64,000 nt of DNA from Leptothermofonsia sichuanensis E412 (GTDB lineage Bacteria > Cyanobacteriota > Cyanobacteriia > Leptolyngbyales > Leptolyngbyaceae): contig NZ_CP072600.1 in NCBI RefSeq assembly GCF_019891175.1, positions 558,001-622,000 of the forward strand, written 5' to 3'. Below are positions 53,827-62,070 of this stretch, piece by piece. The number at the start of each line of letters is the position of its first letter. Positions within the stretch are counted from its first letter, which is position 1. The notes under the pieces were generated by a model. It did no database searches. It was given only the letters and a program-made list of their open reading frames with translations, and was not told the DNA's origin. The position numbers and the translations under genes are program-made.

Positions 53827-55047
53827 ATGAACAGTTCAGAAGCGGTCAACCAGCAGCGGCAAAAAGAAGGGAAAGCCTTAAAAGTCTTCCTGGTTTCGAG
53901 CCTGGTTGGTTCCCTGGCATTTCATGCAGTGGCTATGACACTTAAGGTCGGAAACTTGTGGAACCCTCTCCCAACTGAACCGGAAGACGAAATGGAATTG
54001 ATTGTGGAGGACGTGCCGACGGAAGAACCTGTACCAGAACAAATAGCCGAAGTAGAGCCACCCCCTGAACCGGAAGCTGTGCCAGAGGAAGTGGCATTTG
54101 CGCCGGAAATTGGTCCCCCGCCCCCTCTGGCACCAGACAGTCAGGCCCCCCAGCCTGTAGGGGAAGATGCCCCCAGTGATCAACCCAATCCTCCCACTGA
54201 TGAGGCCGTCCAGCCGATGACAGGGGACACTGGCAGTGAAAAATTGCAGGTGGGTGGAGGTCCCATCTTCAAACCCTTTGGAATGGGCAGCGGGTTTGGC
54301 ACTGCCACTCGTCCTACCGGGTTTAATCCCCTGGGAAAACCAGGGGGCGATCCCAAAGGTCAGCCGGGAGGAACGGCGGTGAGGACTGCCCCCCCGCCCC
54401 CCCCGGCAAAACCTGCCAGACCAAAGGAACCCGTGTGTATAAGCTGCCCGAAGCCCAAGTATCAGGGATCGGAGGCAAGCCCACGGGTCGATATGGAAGT
54501 TCAGCCGGATGGCAGTGTCAAAGTCCGTCTGCGGAAATCGAGTGGCAATCCTGACCTGGATCGGGCAACCCTGGAAACCATGAGCAAGTGGCGATTCGAT
54601 CCCAAAACGGTACCCGAAGAAGGGGTGCGGAAACGGGTGCGGGTCACCTACGAGGAAGAAGGCTCGAATTTTCAGCGGCAAAACGAAGAACGGCGACGGC
54701 AGGAAGCCAGACGGCGACAGGCGGAAGAACAACGGCAACGGGCAGAGGAAGAACGGCGACAGGCAGAAGAACGGAAGCGTACCCCTGCTGCTGCCACGGT
54801 GGATACTCCCGCTTCCCCCGCTACCGCTTCTCCGCCATTGCCCGCTTCCTCCCCGGCGGCTGCCGAGAAACCAGCCACCCCTCCCCCAGAACCCGCTCCG
54901 GCTCCGGCTCCCGTGATACAAGCCGCCCCTCCGATTGAAGTGCCCCCTGCCCCTCCTGCCCCAGAATTTTTTAGCCCACCGGAGCCAGCCCCCCTAGAAC
55001 CCCCACCAGCCCCCATAGAACCTCCTGCTGCGCCTGCGGAGAATTAA
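53827..55047 (+). CDS. tonB: TonB energy transducer with a post-CTD tail
   Basis: 406 residues from the ATG at 53827 (the frame upstream to 53752 is the REP element). One membrane helix at about 16-38 (VFLVSSLVGSLAFHAVAMTL) and an acidic/Pro-rich periplasmic linker (PVPEQIAEVEPPPEPEAVPE). The TonB C-terminal domain is at about 200-279 (PKYQGSEASPRVDMEV, SSGNPDLDRATLETMSKWRFDP). Unusually the domain is not terminal: about 127 residues follow, first a charged helix of Arg/Gln/Glu repeats, then Pro/Ala-rich sequence. It spans the periplasm to open receptors at their TonB boxes. Confidence 0.9.
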   Translation: MNSSEAVNQQRQKEGKALKVFLVSSLVGSLAFHAVAMTLKVGNLWNPLPTEPEDEMELIVEDVPTEEPVPEQIAEVEPPPEPEAVPEEVAFAPEIGPPPPLAPDSQAPQPVGEDAPSDQPNPPTDEAVQPMTGDTGSEKLQVGGGPIFKPFGMGSGFGTATRPTGFNPLGKPGGDPKGQPGGTAVRTAPPPPPAKPARPKEPVCISCPKPKYQGSEASPRVDMEVQPDGSVKVRLRKSSGNPDLDRATLETMSKWRFDPKTVPEEGVRKRVRVTYEEEGSNFQRQNEERRRQEARRRQAEEQRQRAEEERRQAEERKRTPAAATVDTPASPATASPPLPASSPAAAEKPATPPPEPAPAPAPVIQAAPPIEVPPAPPAPEFFSPPEPAPLEPPPAPIEPPAAPAEN

Positions 55048-55060
55048 GGAACTCGCGCCC

Positions 55061-56086
55061 ATGACCGTCCAACTTTCCAGGTTACAGGCTTATTTCCAGG
55101 CAGGCGATCGCGTCCTGTTTACCCTGCTATTACTGATGGCAGGATTGCTACTGACAATTGCGGTTTCCCTTTGCCAGGGAGCGGTGTCGTTGAGCCTGGG
55201 AGAAGTGTGGCAGGCCGTTCAACACCAGGGAGAACCCTTACATCAAACGATCATCTGGGAACTACGGCTTCCCCGGATTCTAGCGGCTCTGGTGGTGGGA
55301 GCCGCCCTGGGGATGGCAGGGGCACTGCTCCAGGGCATGTTACGCAATGGGCTGGCCGATCCGTTTGTGCTGGGGATTTCCGCCGGAGCGGGACTGGTGG
55401 CGATCGCCCTGATTACCCTGAATGTGTTACAAGCCTGGATACCCCTGGGAGCCTGGATGGGTGCCATCCTGACGGCTGCCATTGTTTATGGTCTGGGCTT
55501 TTCTGGGAGAGGCGTTGCGATTGAACGGCTGGTTCTGGCAGGGGTAGCAGTCAGTTCCCTGTTTGGTGCCATTCAAACGACGCTGCTGCTGCTGGCAGAT
55601 GATGGACGCATTCAAGCGGCCCTCAACTGGCTGATTGGCAGCTTAAACGGACGGGGCTGGTCAGAGGTGACCATGGCAGGACCCTATGTTGGGGTAGCCC
55701 TGATTGCGGGCTGCCTGCTGGCACGGAATTTGAATCTGCTGGCACTGGGAGATGACCTGGCAGTGGGGTTAGGCACCTCCCTGATGCGATCGCGCCTGTT
55801 GATTGGGGCGATCGCCAGTCTACTCGCTGCCAGTGCCGTCAGTATGGCAGGGCTGATTGGCTTTGTGGGACTGGTTGTTCCCCACGGGGTACGGCTCCTG
55901 GTCGGTTCTGATTATCGCTGGGTGCTGCCCCTGTCAGCCATTGGGGGAGCCTGGGTGCTGACCTTTGCGGATTTACTGTCCCGTCTGGGGGCGATCGAAC
56001 TGCCCGTGGGAGCCGTAACCGCTCTACTGGGTTCCCCTCTGTTCATCTGGTTGCTTTATCGAAGAGGCAGGAGAGTAGCCGTATGA
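55061..56086 (+). CDS. FecCD-family ABC transporter permease
   Basis: 341 residues, about nine to ten helices of the BtuC/FecCD type: LPRILAALVVGAALGMAGALLQG (the L-R-P-R-x-L motif), NGLADPFVLGISAGAGLVA and GLIGFVGLVVPHGVRLLVG. It imports ferric siderophore, haem or cobalamin across the inner membrane with the ATPase that overlaps it (ATGA, 4 bp). The neighbouring haem-type receptor favours haem or a related iron complex. Confidence 0.94.
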   Translation: MTVQLSRLQAYFQAGDRVLFTLLLLMAGLLLTIAVSLCQGAVSLSLGEVWQAVQHQGEPLHQTIIWELRLPRILAALVVGAALGMAGALLQGMLRNGLADPFVLGISAGAGLVAIALITLNVLQAWIPLGAWMGAILTAAIVYGLGFSGRGVAIERLVLAGVAVSSLFGAIQTTLLLLADDGRIQAALNWLIGSLNGRGWSEVTMAGPYVGVALIAGCLLARNLNLLALGDDLAVGLGTSLMRSRLLIGAIASLLAASAVSMAGLIGFVGLVVPHGVRLLVGSDYRWVLPLSAIGGAWVLTFADLLSRLGAIELPVGAVTALLGSPLFIWLLYRRGRRVAV

Positions 56087-57057
56087 ACAGGCACCAGGGG
56101 TCAAGGGTCAGGGGTCAGGAGTCTGCTATCCAGAGCCAGGAGTCAGAATTGGCTAACGACCAACCACCAACCAATTGCTCCCCTTACCCCACACCCCGTA
56201 CCCCATCCCCCACTCCTTTTTCTAACAGTTCCCCCCTCTCAACTCACAACCTTTCTGGCGGCTATACCGACTCGTCCATCATTCGAGACATTTATTTGGA
56301 ACTGCATCCGGGGGAATGGCTCAGCCTGGTGGGTGCAAATGGTTCTGGTAAATCCACGCTCTTGCGCTTGCTGAGTCGAATTTTGCCGCCCCAACGGGGA
56401 AAGGTTTTGCTGGATGGCAAAGCGATTCATCATCAGTCGGCTGCGTGGGTTGCCCGCAGGCTGGCGATTTTGCCCCAACAGCAAACCATACCTGCCGGGT
56501 TGACCGTGCGTCAATTAGTAGGACTGGGACGCACGCCCCATCAACCCTGGTGGCAGTGGGAGTTAAATCGTGACGATCACCAGAAAGTCGAGTTGGCGAT
56601 CGCCCACACGCGCCTCAACTCACTAAGCGATCGCCCGATTGAGCACCTCTCTGGGGGAGAGCGGCAACGGGCATTTCTGGCACTGGCACTGGCTCAAGAC
56701 CCTCAGGTGCTGTTGCTGGACGAACCCACCACCTTTCTCGACCTGCGTTACCAATTGGAATTGCTGGAACTTCTGAAGGAACTGAATCAGGAGCGCAATC
56801 TAACCATCATCACCGTACTGCATGACATGAATCTGGCAATCCGATACAGCGATCGCATCGCCATGCTGAAACAGGGATGCATTACGGCGATCGGTGCTCC
56901 AGAAGAAGTAATTACCCCAGCCAACCTTGTCGATGTTTTCGGTGTCGAAGCCACCCTGCTACAAACCCCGATCGGTCTGCAAATCTGCCCTCTGGCATCA
57001 GCCGTGCATCATGCCCACAGTCGGGATGGACCGGGGGAGGGGAAAGTTGAAAGTTGA
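56083..57057 (+). CDS. ABC transporter ATP-binding protein (FecE/HmuV-like)
   Basis: 324 residues. Walker A is GANGSGKSTLLRLL, the Q-loop lies near ILPQQQTIP, the signature LSGGERQRAFLALALAQDP, Walker B VLLLDEPTTFLDL and the switch His TVLHDMNLA. The first about 55 residues (RHQGSRVRGQESAIQSQESE, then Pro/Thr/Ser-rich) are not family-like and are encoded by simple-sequence DNA similar to intergenic runs elsewhere. The true start may be further in, although the 4-bp ATGA overlap with the permease supports this ATG. Confidence 0.92.
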   Translation: MNRHQGSRVRGQESAIQSQESELANDQPPTNCSPYPTPRTPSPTPFSNSSPLSTHNLSGGYTDSSIIRDIYLELHPGEWLSLVGANGSGKSTLLRLLSRILPPQRGKVLLDGKAIHHQSAAWVARRLAILPQQQTIPAGLTVRQLVGLGRTPHQPWWQWELNRDDHQKVELAIAHTRLNSLSDRPIEHLSGGERQRAFLALALAQDPQVLLLDEPTTFLDLRYQLELLELLKELNQERNLTIITVLHDMNLAIRYSDRIAMLKQGCITAIGAPEEVITPANLVDVFGVEATLLQTPIGLQICPLASAVHHAHSRDGPGEGKVES

Positions 57058-57073
57058 GAGTTGAAATGGGCTT

Positions 57074-57106
57074 AGACCTCCGAGGTTTTGAAAACCTCGG
57101 AGGTCT
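57074..57106. repeat. REP-like palindrome, copy R3
   Basis: AGACCTCCGAGGTTTTGAAAACCTCGGAGGTCT, nearly perfect (33 bp). Preceded by GGGCTT, the reverse of the AAGCCC extension found on copies R2, R4 and R5, so this copy is inverted relative to them. Confidence 0.85.
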
Positions 57107-57204
57107 GAACAAACCTCTCTCTAACAACCAACAACCAACAACCAACAACTAACAACCAACAACCCCTCTCCCCTGACCCCTCTCCCCTCACTTCCCACAA
57201 AAAA

Positions 57205-57226
57205 AGGGCAAGCGCCAACTTGCCCT
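57205..57226 (-). terminator. intrinsic terminator facing the minus strand
   Basis: On the minus strand AGGGCAAG, six bases, CTTGCCCT is followed by TTTTTTTG, a good rho-independent terminator. It lies between two plus-strand genes, so it would end antisense transcripts entering from the receptor gene. On the plus strand the hairpin has an upstream A-run only. Confidence 0.6.
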
Positions 57227-57249
57227 GGTCATTATCAACGCCTAACAGT

Positions 57250-59634
57250 ATGAAACTTAATCGATACCTGATCAACAGTGTCCTGTTGACTCTGGTGGCT
57301 GCGCCGATCGCGATCGCCACTCCACCAGCCCCCCAGGACGCAGCCATTTCCCCTCCATCGGTTCCGCGCCTTTCTGACGTTCCCCGCCCCCACACCGATG
57401 CCATCTGGCTGACCCAGGAACCTGCCTCTCCTGAAATACCTGCCACTCAACCGGATGATCCCTTTGAGGACATTGAGGAAGAGGAAATTACGATCACCGG
57501 AACCCGCACTCCTCGTCCTACCCGTCTCTCACCAGCTTCCATCACAGTCATTGATGACAAAAAAATTGATGAATTCCTGATCCGGGATCTGCGGGATTTA
57601 TTCCGCTATGAACCGAATGTTTCTGTGGGGAACAATCGCCGCTATGGCTTGCAGGACATTAACATTCGGGGGTTGGGCGGCAACCGGGTGTTGATTCTCA
57701 ACGATGGCATCCGGATTCCGACTCAGTTTCAGTTTGGCACCCCTTCCCTGGGGCGGGACTACGTGGATATTGAGTCCTTGCAACGGGTAGAGGTGATTCG
57801 GGGTCCGGCGTCTGCCCTCTACGGCAGTGATGCGTTAGGTGGGGTGGTCAGCTTTAGAACGGTTGATCCGTCTTACCTGCTGGAACGGTTCAATCGACAG
57901 GACTCCATCACCAGTCTCTCCACCAATTTTGAAAGCAGCGATCGCAGTTGGGTCACCACCGGGATCACCGCCTTTCGGGTTGGAGCCTTTGAGGCACTCG
58001 TGGGGTACACCCGCCGGGATGGTTACGAGTCCCGCCTGCCCAAAGACAACGAATTTCTTGATTCCCGCTACAACGCCCGCAATAACTGGCTGGGGAAACT
58101 GGTCTATCGCCTCAGCGAAACCAGCCATATTGCCCTGACGACCGAATTTTTCCGCAACGAAGATGATTTCTCCGTTGCCCGTCTCACCGTTCAAAATCTG
58201 GTGGGACCCACCGGATTTCGTGGACAGGATGAGACGCTGGAAGCGAAAACCCAGCGCGATCGCGTCAGTCTCTCCTACACCTTCGACGATCCCAACAGTA
58301 CAGGTTTCTTCAGTGCCGCCCGTGTCCAGTTTTACTACCAGGATGCCAGGGTCAGCGAATTGCGTACCCAGGACTTTGTGCGGACTGGAGCCGGTGCCGA
58401 TCGCCGCCGCTTCCGAAGACTGGAAAATACCTTCCTGGATCGGGTGATTGGTGGCGACCTGCAACTGCAAAACAAATTCACCATTGGGAATGTTCTCAAT
58501 CGCCTCACCTACGGCATCGACATTTCCAGTACGCGCAACGAACGAGTGCGGGATGGGCTGGAAACCCGCTTCAACGCCCTTGGGGTTCCAATCCTGAGAA
58601 CTAATGTCGTTGGTGCAGACAATTTCCCCGTTAAAGATTTTCCTGACTCCGACACCTTTCGTCTGGGGATCTACGTCCAGGACGAAATGGAGTTTGGTGA
58701 AACCTTCAGCCTGATTCCCGGTCTGCGGTTCGATATTTACAGACTCAATACCCGTCCCGATGCTGTCTACTTCCGCAATCCGGGAGCCACCGCCGCCGAT
58801 TTTAAGGACTCAGCCGTGTCACCCAACATCGGCTTTGTCTGGCAGATGAATCCAGAACTGGCACTGACAGGACGCTATGCCCGTGGTTTCCGTGCCCCTC
58901 TGTATAGCGAAATCAACGCCGGATTCACCAACCTCACCAGCCCCTTTTTCCGCTACAAAACCCTGTCCAACCCCGATCTCAAAGCTGAAACCAGCGACAC
59001 CTTTGAACTGGGTCTGCGCGGACGATTCAGTCAATTCAACTTCAGTGTTACAGGTTTCTACAATAACTATGACAACTTCATCGAAACCTTTGCCCCCGCC
59101 GGGATTGACTTTACCCTCGTCCCCGGATTTCCCGTCAACCTGTTTCAATCCCAGAACGTCGCCAAAGCACGTACCTATGGCTTTGAACTGACGGGCGAAT
59201 ATCGCTTCAGCCCAACTCCCCACGGGTTCAGCTTCATTGCTGCCCTCGGCTTAACCAGAGGTGACGACCTCACGGCAAACCAGCCCTTAGAAAGCGTTGA
59301 TCCCTTCAAAGCTGTCCTGGGACTCCGCTACCGCGCCCCCGAAAATCGCTGGGGCACCGATCTGATTGCCACCTTTGCCGGTAGTCCCCGCCTGCGCAGC
59401 GATCGCCCCCCCGGTTCCTACACTCCCACAGGCTATACCGTCATTGACCTGGTGGGCTACTACAACATCACCCCTCTGTTGACCTTCAACATTGGGCTGT
59501 TCAATCTGCTCAACAACCAGTATTTCCTCTACTCGGATGTGCGTCCCCTGATTGAAGCCCCCACCCCTTTTGATATCGGTCGCTTTGCCCAACCCGGTCT
59601 TAGCCTGCGAGCCGGACTGACCTGGCGATTCTAA
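57250..59634 (+). CDS. TonB-dependent haem-type outer-membrane receptor
   Basis: 794 residues from the ATG at 57250. Signal peptide (LINSVLLTLVAAPIAIA), then an acidic linker. TonB box EEEITITGTRTPR. Plug with DLRDLFRYEPNVSV, DINIRGLGGNRVLILNDGIR and RVEVIRGPASALYGSDALGG. The barrel contains YARGFRAPLYSE and NPDLKAETSDTFELG, the FRAP and NPxL boxes of haem/haemoglobin receptors, and ends LRAGLTWRF. The His usually found between these boxes is missing, so the ligand is uncertain. No AMIN domain, unlike the other two receptors. Confidence 0.9.
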   Translation: MKLNRYLINSVLLTLVAAPIAIATPPAPQDAAISPPSVPRLSDVPRPHTDAIWLTQEPASPEIPATQPDDPFEDIEEEEITITGTRTPRPTRLSPASITVIDDKKIDEFLIRDLRDLFRYEPNVSVGNNRRYGLQDINIRGLGGNRVLILNDGIRIPTQFQFGTPSLGRDYVDIESLQRVEVIRGPASALYGSDALGGVVSFRTVDPSYLLERFNRQDSITSLSTNFESSDRSWVTTGITAFRVGAFEALVGYTRRDGYESRLPKDNEFLDSRYNARNNWLGKLVYRLSETSHIALTTEFFRNEDDFSVARLTVQNLVGPTGFRGQDETLEAKTQRDRVSLSYTFDDPNSTGFFSAARVQFYYQDARVSELRTQDFVRTGAGADRRRFRRLENTFLDRVIGGDLQLQNKFTIGNVLNRLTYGIDISSTRNERVRDGLETRFNALGVPILRTNVVGADNFPVKDFPDSDTFRLGIYVQDEMEFGETFSLIPGLRFDIYRLNTRPDAVYFRNPGATAADFKDSAVSPNIGFVWQMNPELALTGRYARGFRAPLYSEINAGFTNLTSPFFRYKTLSNPDLKAETSDTFELGLRGRFSQFNFSVTGFYNNYDNFIETFAPAGIDFTLVPGFPVNLFQSQNVAKARTYGFELTGEYRFSPTPHGFSFIAALGLTRGDDLTANQPLESVDPFKAVLGLRYRAPENRWGTDLIATFAGSPRLRSDRPPGSYTPTGYTVIDLVGYYNITPLLTFNIGLFNLLNNQYFLYSDVRPLIEAPTPFDIGRFAQPGLSLRAGLTWRF

Positions 59635-59641
59635 AGCCCCC

Positions 59642-59674
59642 AGACCTCCGAGGTTTCCAAAACCTCGGAGGTCT
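59642..59674. repeat. REP-like palindrome, copy R4
   Basis: AGACCTCCGAGGTTT, then AAACCTCGGAGGTCT, beginning 8 bp after the receptor stop codon; followed by TAAGCCC. It may form the receptor transcript's 3' hairpin. Confidence 0.85.
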
Positions 59675-59755
59675 AAGCCCGCAGCTCTCAATTTTCCACT
59701 CTCAACTCCCTACCACCTATCCACTTACCACCTATCACTTACCACCTACCAAACC

Positions 59756-60136
59756 ATGAACACTCAATTTCGACACTTAATGCTGATGGTGAAAGACGTT
59801 CCTTCAACCGTAAAGTTCTACAGCGAAGGGCTGGGGCTTGCGGTGACAAAAGCCAGCCCGACCTGGGCAGAACTGGATGCCAGCGGCACCACAATCGCCC
59901 TCCACGGGGTAGAAGAAGCCCCACAGACGGGCAGTTCTCCCATTCTGAGCTTTGTTGTGGAGGATGTGTACGGGGCGATCGCAGCCCTGGAATCCCTGGG
60001 TGCAACCCTGGAAGGGCGAGTGCGGGAACCCTCCTTTGGCAAGGTCGCTGCCGTTCGTACCCCCGATGGGCACATGCTCAGTCTGCTACAACCAGTTGCG
60101 ACATCTGCACCATCCAGCACTGATACCGCTGCCTGA
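59756..60136 (+). CDS. VOC (glyoxalase-fold) family protein
   Basis: 126 residues: FRHLMLMVKDVPSTVKFYSEGLGL is the vicinal-oxygen-chelate N-terminus with the first metal His, FVVEDVYGAIAALESLGATLEG the second repeat, and VRTPDGHMLSLLQ the third. Members bind a divalent metal and act as glyoxalases, dioxygenases or resistance proteins. Here it sits between the receptor and the binding lipoprotein of an iron/haem uptake cluster, so a role in handling the imported ligand is conceivable, but nothing in the sequence proves it. Confidence 0.9.
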   Translation: MNTQFRHLMLMVKDVPSTVKFYSEGLGLAVTKASPTWAELDASGTTIALHGVEEAPQTGSSPILSFVVEDVYGAIAALESLGATLEGRVREPSFGKVAAVRTPDGHMLSLLQPVATSAPSSTDTAA

Positions 60137-60245
60137 GGTTTACCCCCAGTAGAGATGGGATCTGAGGAAGGTTCGTTCCTGTTGCGGCAAAAAATTCCTT
60201 GTTCAGCGATCGCATCTCTACTTTCCTCTTCCCCCCAGGGTTTTC

Positions 60246-60295
60246 AGACCTCGGAGGTTTTCAGACCTCGGAGGTTTTGAAAACCTCCGAGGTCT
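60246..60295. repeat. REP-like palindrome, compound copy R5
   Basis: AGACCTCGGAGGTTTTC, then the same again, then GAAAACCTCCGAGGTCT: two tandem left arms and one right arm, followed by TAAGCCCAGTTCAACT. It lies 66 bp upstream of the lipoprotein start. Confidence 0.85.
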
Positions 60296-60361
60296 AAGCC
60301 CAGTTCAACTCCCCCTCACTCCTCACTTCTCACTTCTCACTCCTCACTCCTCACTCCTCTC

Positions 60362-61249
60362 ATGCACACACGCACCACCGCCCTCATCCTCTCCCTTCTC
60401 CTGGTGGGCTGCAACACCGCCACAATGCAGCAACCCTCTGCTTCCAATGGTTCTCCAACAGAAACCCAGGTGGCTCCTGCTCCGGTTTCCAGAGTCGTGG
60501 CGCTGACTTCCCTTTCAGCCGACATCATTCATCGATTGGACCAATCAAAACTGGTTGGTATTTCGGGTAGTCGCCTGCTGGCTAAAAACCCTGAGTTTGC
60601 CAAACTAACGCGCGTCAGCGAGGGACAGACCCCACCTAACCTGGAAAAAATTGTGGCGTTGAAACCCGATCTGGTCGTAGGAGCCACCGGGTTTCATGAT
60701 CAGATTCTGGAAAAGCTGAACGGAATGGGGATTCGAACCCTGGCAACCCAGGTGACTGGCTGGCGATCGCTGGAAGACCTGACCCGCACCCTGGCGGCTG
60801 AAATTCAGGCAGATCCAGAACCGTTGCTCAAATCCTATCAATCCTTTCTGGCTCCCACTGCCAACCAGAATGCATCTACCCTGGTTCTGGTCAGTCATCA
60901 ACCCATCCTGGCACCCAACAAAACCAGTTGGGCAGGGGATTTGTTAGCACAATTCCAGATCAATAATTTGATTGCGGATTTGCAGGGACAAAGCCCAATG
61001 CGGGGGTATGTTACCCTTTCCCCTGAAAAAGTGCTGGCAGCCGATCCGGAGATTCTGATCCTGGTTGATCCGGGCGATGGAACCGTTGAAAAGCTGAAGT
61101 CTGCCCCATTCTGGAACAAACTGAAAGCGGTGAGCCGCGATCGCGTTTATGTCTTTGACTACTACGGCCTGGTCAACCCCGGTAGTATTGATGCGATTGA
61201 AAAAGCCTGTCAGCAGCTAAAACAGGTCTTTGCGACTCAACCCTCCTGA
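60362..61249 (+). CDS. ABC transporter substrate-binding lipoprotein (FecB/HmuT-like)
   Basis: 295 residues. A lipobox is visible (LILSLLLVGC, Cys at about 17). It is a cluster-A-type binding protein with two lobes and a rigid helix: VVALTSLSADIIHRL, PNLEKIVALKPDLVVGATG, LLAQFQINNLIADL, and LSPEKVLAADPEILILVDPG. It would hand the substrate to the FecCD permease. The order receptor, VOC, lipoprotein with the permease/ATPase upstream completes one import route. Whether it binds haem or another chelate is not determined. Confidence 0.9.
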   Translation: MHTRTTALILSLLLVGCNTATMQQPSASNGSPTETQVAPAPVSRVVALTSLSADIIHRLDQSKLVGISGSRLLAKNPEFAKLTRVSEGQTPPNLEKIVALKPDLVVGATGFHDQILEKLNGMGIRTLATQVTGWRSLEDLTRTLAAEIQADPEPLLKSYQSFLAPTANQNASTLVLVSHQPILAPNKTSWAGDLLAQFQINNLIADLQGQSPMRGYVTLSPEKVLAADPEILILVDPGDGTVEKLKSAPFWNKLKAVSRDRVYVFDYYGLVNPGSIDAIEKACQQLKQVFATQPS

Positions 61250-61310
61250 CGGTTCAATTGATTCAAATTCAATTCACGCAATAAGTCATACCCGCAATCA
61301 ACAACGCCCC

Positions 61311-61583
61311 CTACGACCCAATTCCAGTCCCAGAAAGACGAGAAACAATCGACTGGATCGCTGGGGCAAACGCCTGTAGGACTGGAGAAAGAATCACCGC
61401 TGCTCCTGCCGTAATAATAATCGTCCGGGCAGTGTTAAGGTTGTCGCGACTCAGTTGAAAGAAACGCTCATCCCAGCGTTTGACTTCGGTTTCCAGGCCA
61501 TCAAACCGCTTTTCTAAACTCTGAATCTCTTGCTGAATCTCACTCAGTTGGTGAGCAATATCACCCAGGGTCGGCTCTTGCAT
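61311..61583 (-). CDS. small coiled-coil membrane protein
   Basis: 90 residues: a heptad-like coiled coil at about 8-50 (LSEIQQEIQSLEKRFDGLE) and a hydrophobic segment at about 52-72 (ARTIIITAGAAVILSPVLQAF). No function known. It is convergent with the lipoprotein gene. Confidence 0.7.
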   Translation of the reverse strand: MQEPTLGDIAHQLSEIQQEIQSLEKRFDGLETEVKRWDERFFQLSRDNLNTARTIIITAGAAVILSPVLQAFAPAIQSIVSRLSGTGIGS

Positions 61584-62070
61584 AGGACTGCCCTCGCTTC
61601 TACCTGATTATAAGGTGGGCATTGCTGATTTTGGGTAGGCGTTGCTGAAAAGCGGGATGAATTGAAACTTCGTTTCAAGCATCCAACACCTTTTTCATCC
61701 CCAGATTCAGCAATGCCCTGATTTTGGGTATGAATTCGGCGTTGCAGGAATTGAGGACTTTCAACTCATAAGGACTTATCATGGCTGGCCGCCCCGCCTG
61801 GCGATCGCTACACGGTTCCTCTTCCCAGAAACCATAGAGTTTTTGCGTAGACGTGTAATCATAAAAATTATAGAAGCATGAGTTGAGATACGACCTTCAG
61901 GATAGATAATTTTCTATATTCAGTGCTTCAGGAACGGAAATTCAATCCGTTTGATGGCAGATTTACGGATAAAAGCACCTGGTTAAGGCGCTCAAGTGAT
62001 GAGTGTATCCTTAAATCTGCCCGTGTGGTTTGTGAGGTCATCCGGATCCATAGTCCCAAGGAGTCAGGGG
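61584..62070. other. 487-bp intergenic region before the LysR gene
   Basis: Contains the 102-bp repeat at 61617-61718. The rest carries no gene. The LysR gene's control region presumably lies between 61860 and 62070, where AT-rich DNA (about 61855-61925) is present. Confidence 0.45.
61617..61718. repeat. GGGCATTGCTGA repeat, left copy (inner 81 bp inverted at 63051)
   Basis: GGGCATTGCTGA at the left and TCAGCAATGCCC at the right are inverted ends. Its inner 81 bp (61638-61718) are the reverse complement of 63051-63131. The centre holds the palindrome TTGAAACTTCGTTTCAA. Confidence 0.8.

Noticed and set aside
53878-54921. 347-codon minus-strand frame
   Set aside because: Antisense shadow of tonB created by its Pro/Glu/Arg-rich, GC-rich codons; the plus strand has a membrane helix and TonB domain.
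57835-58470. 211-codon minus-strand frame inside the haem-type receptor
   Set aside because: Shadow of the receptor gene; Gly-rich sequence without motifs.
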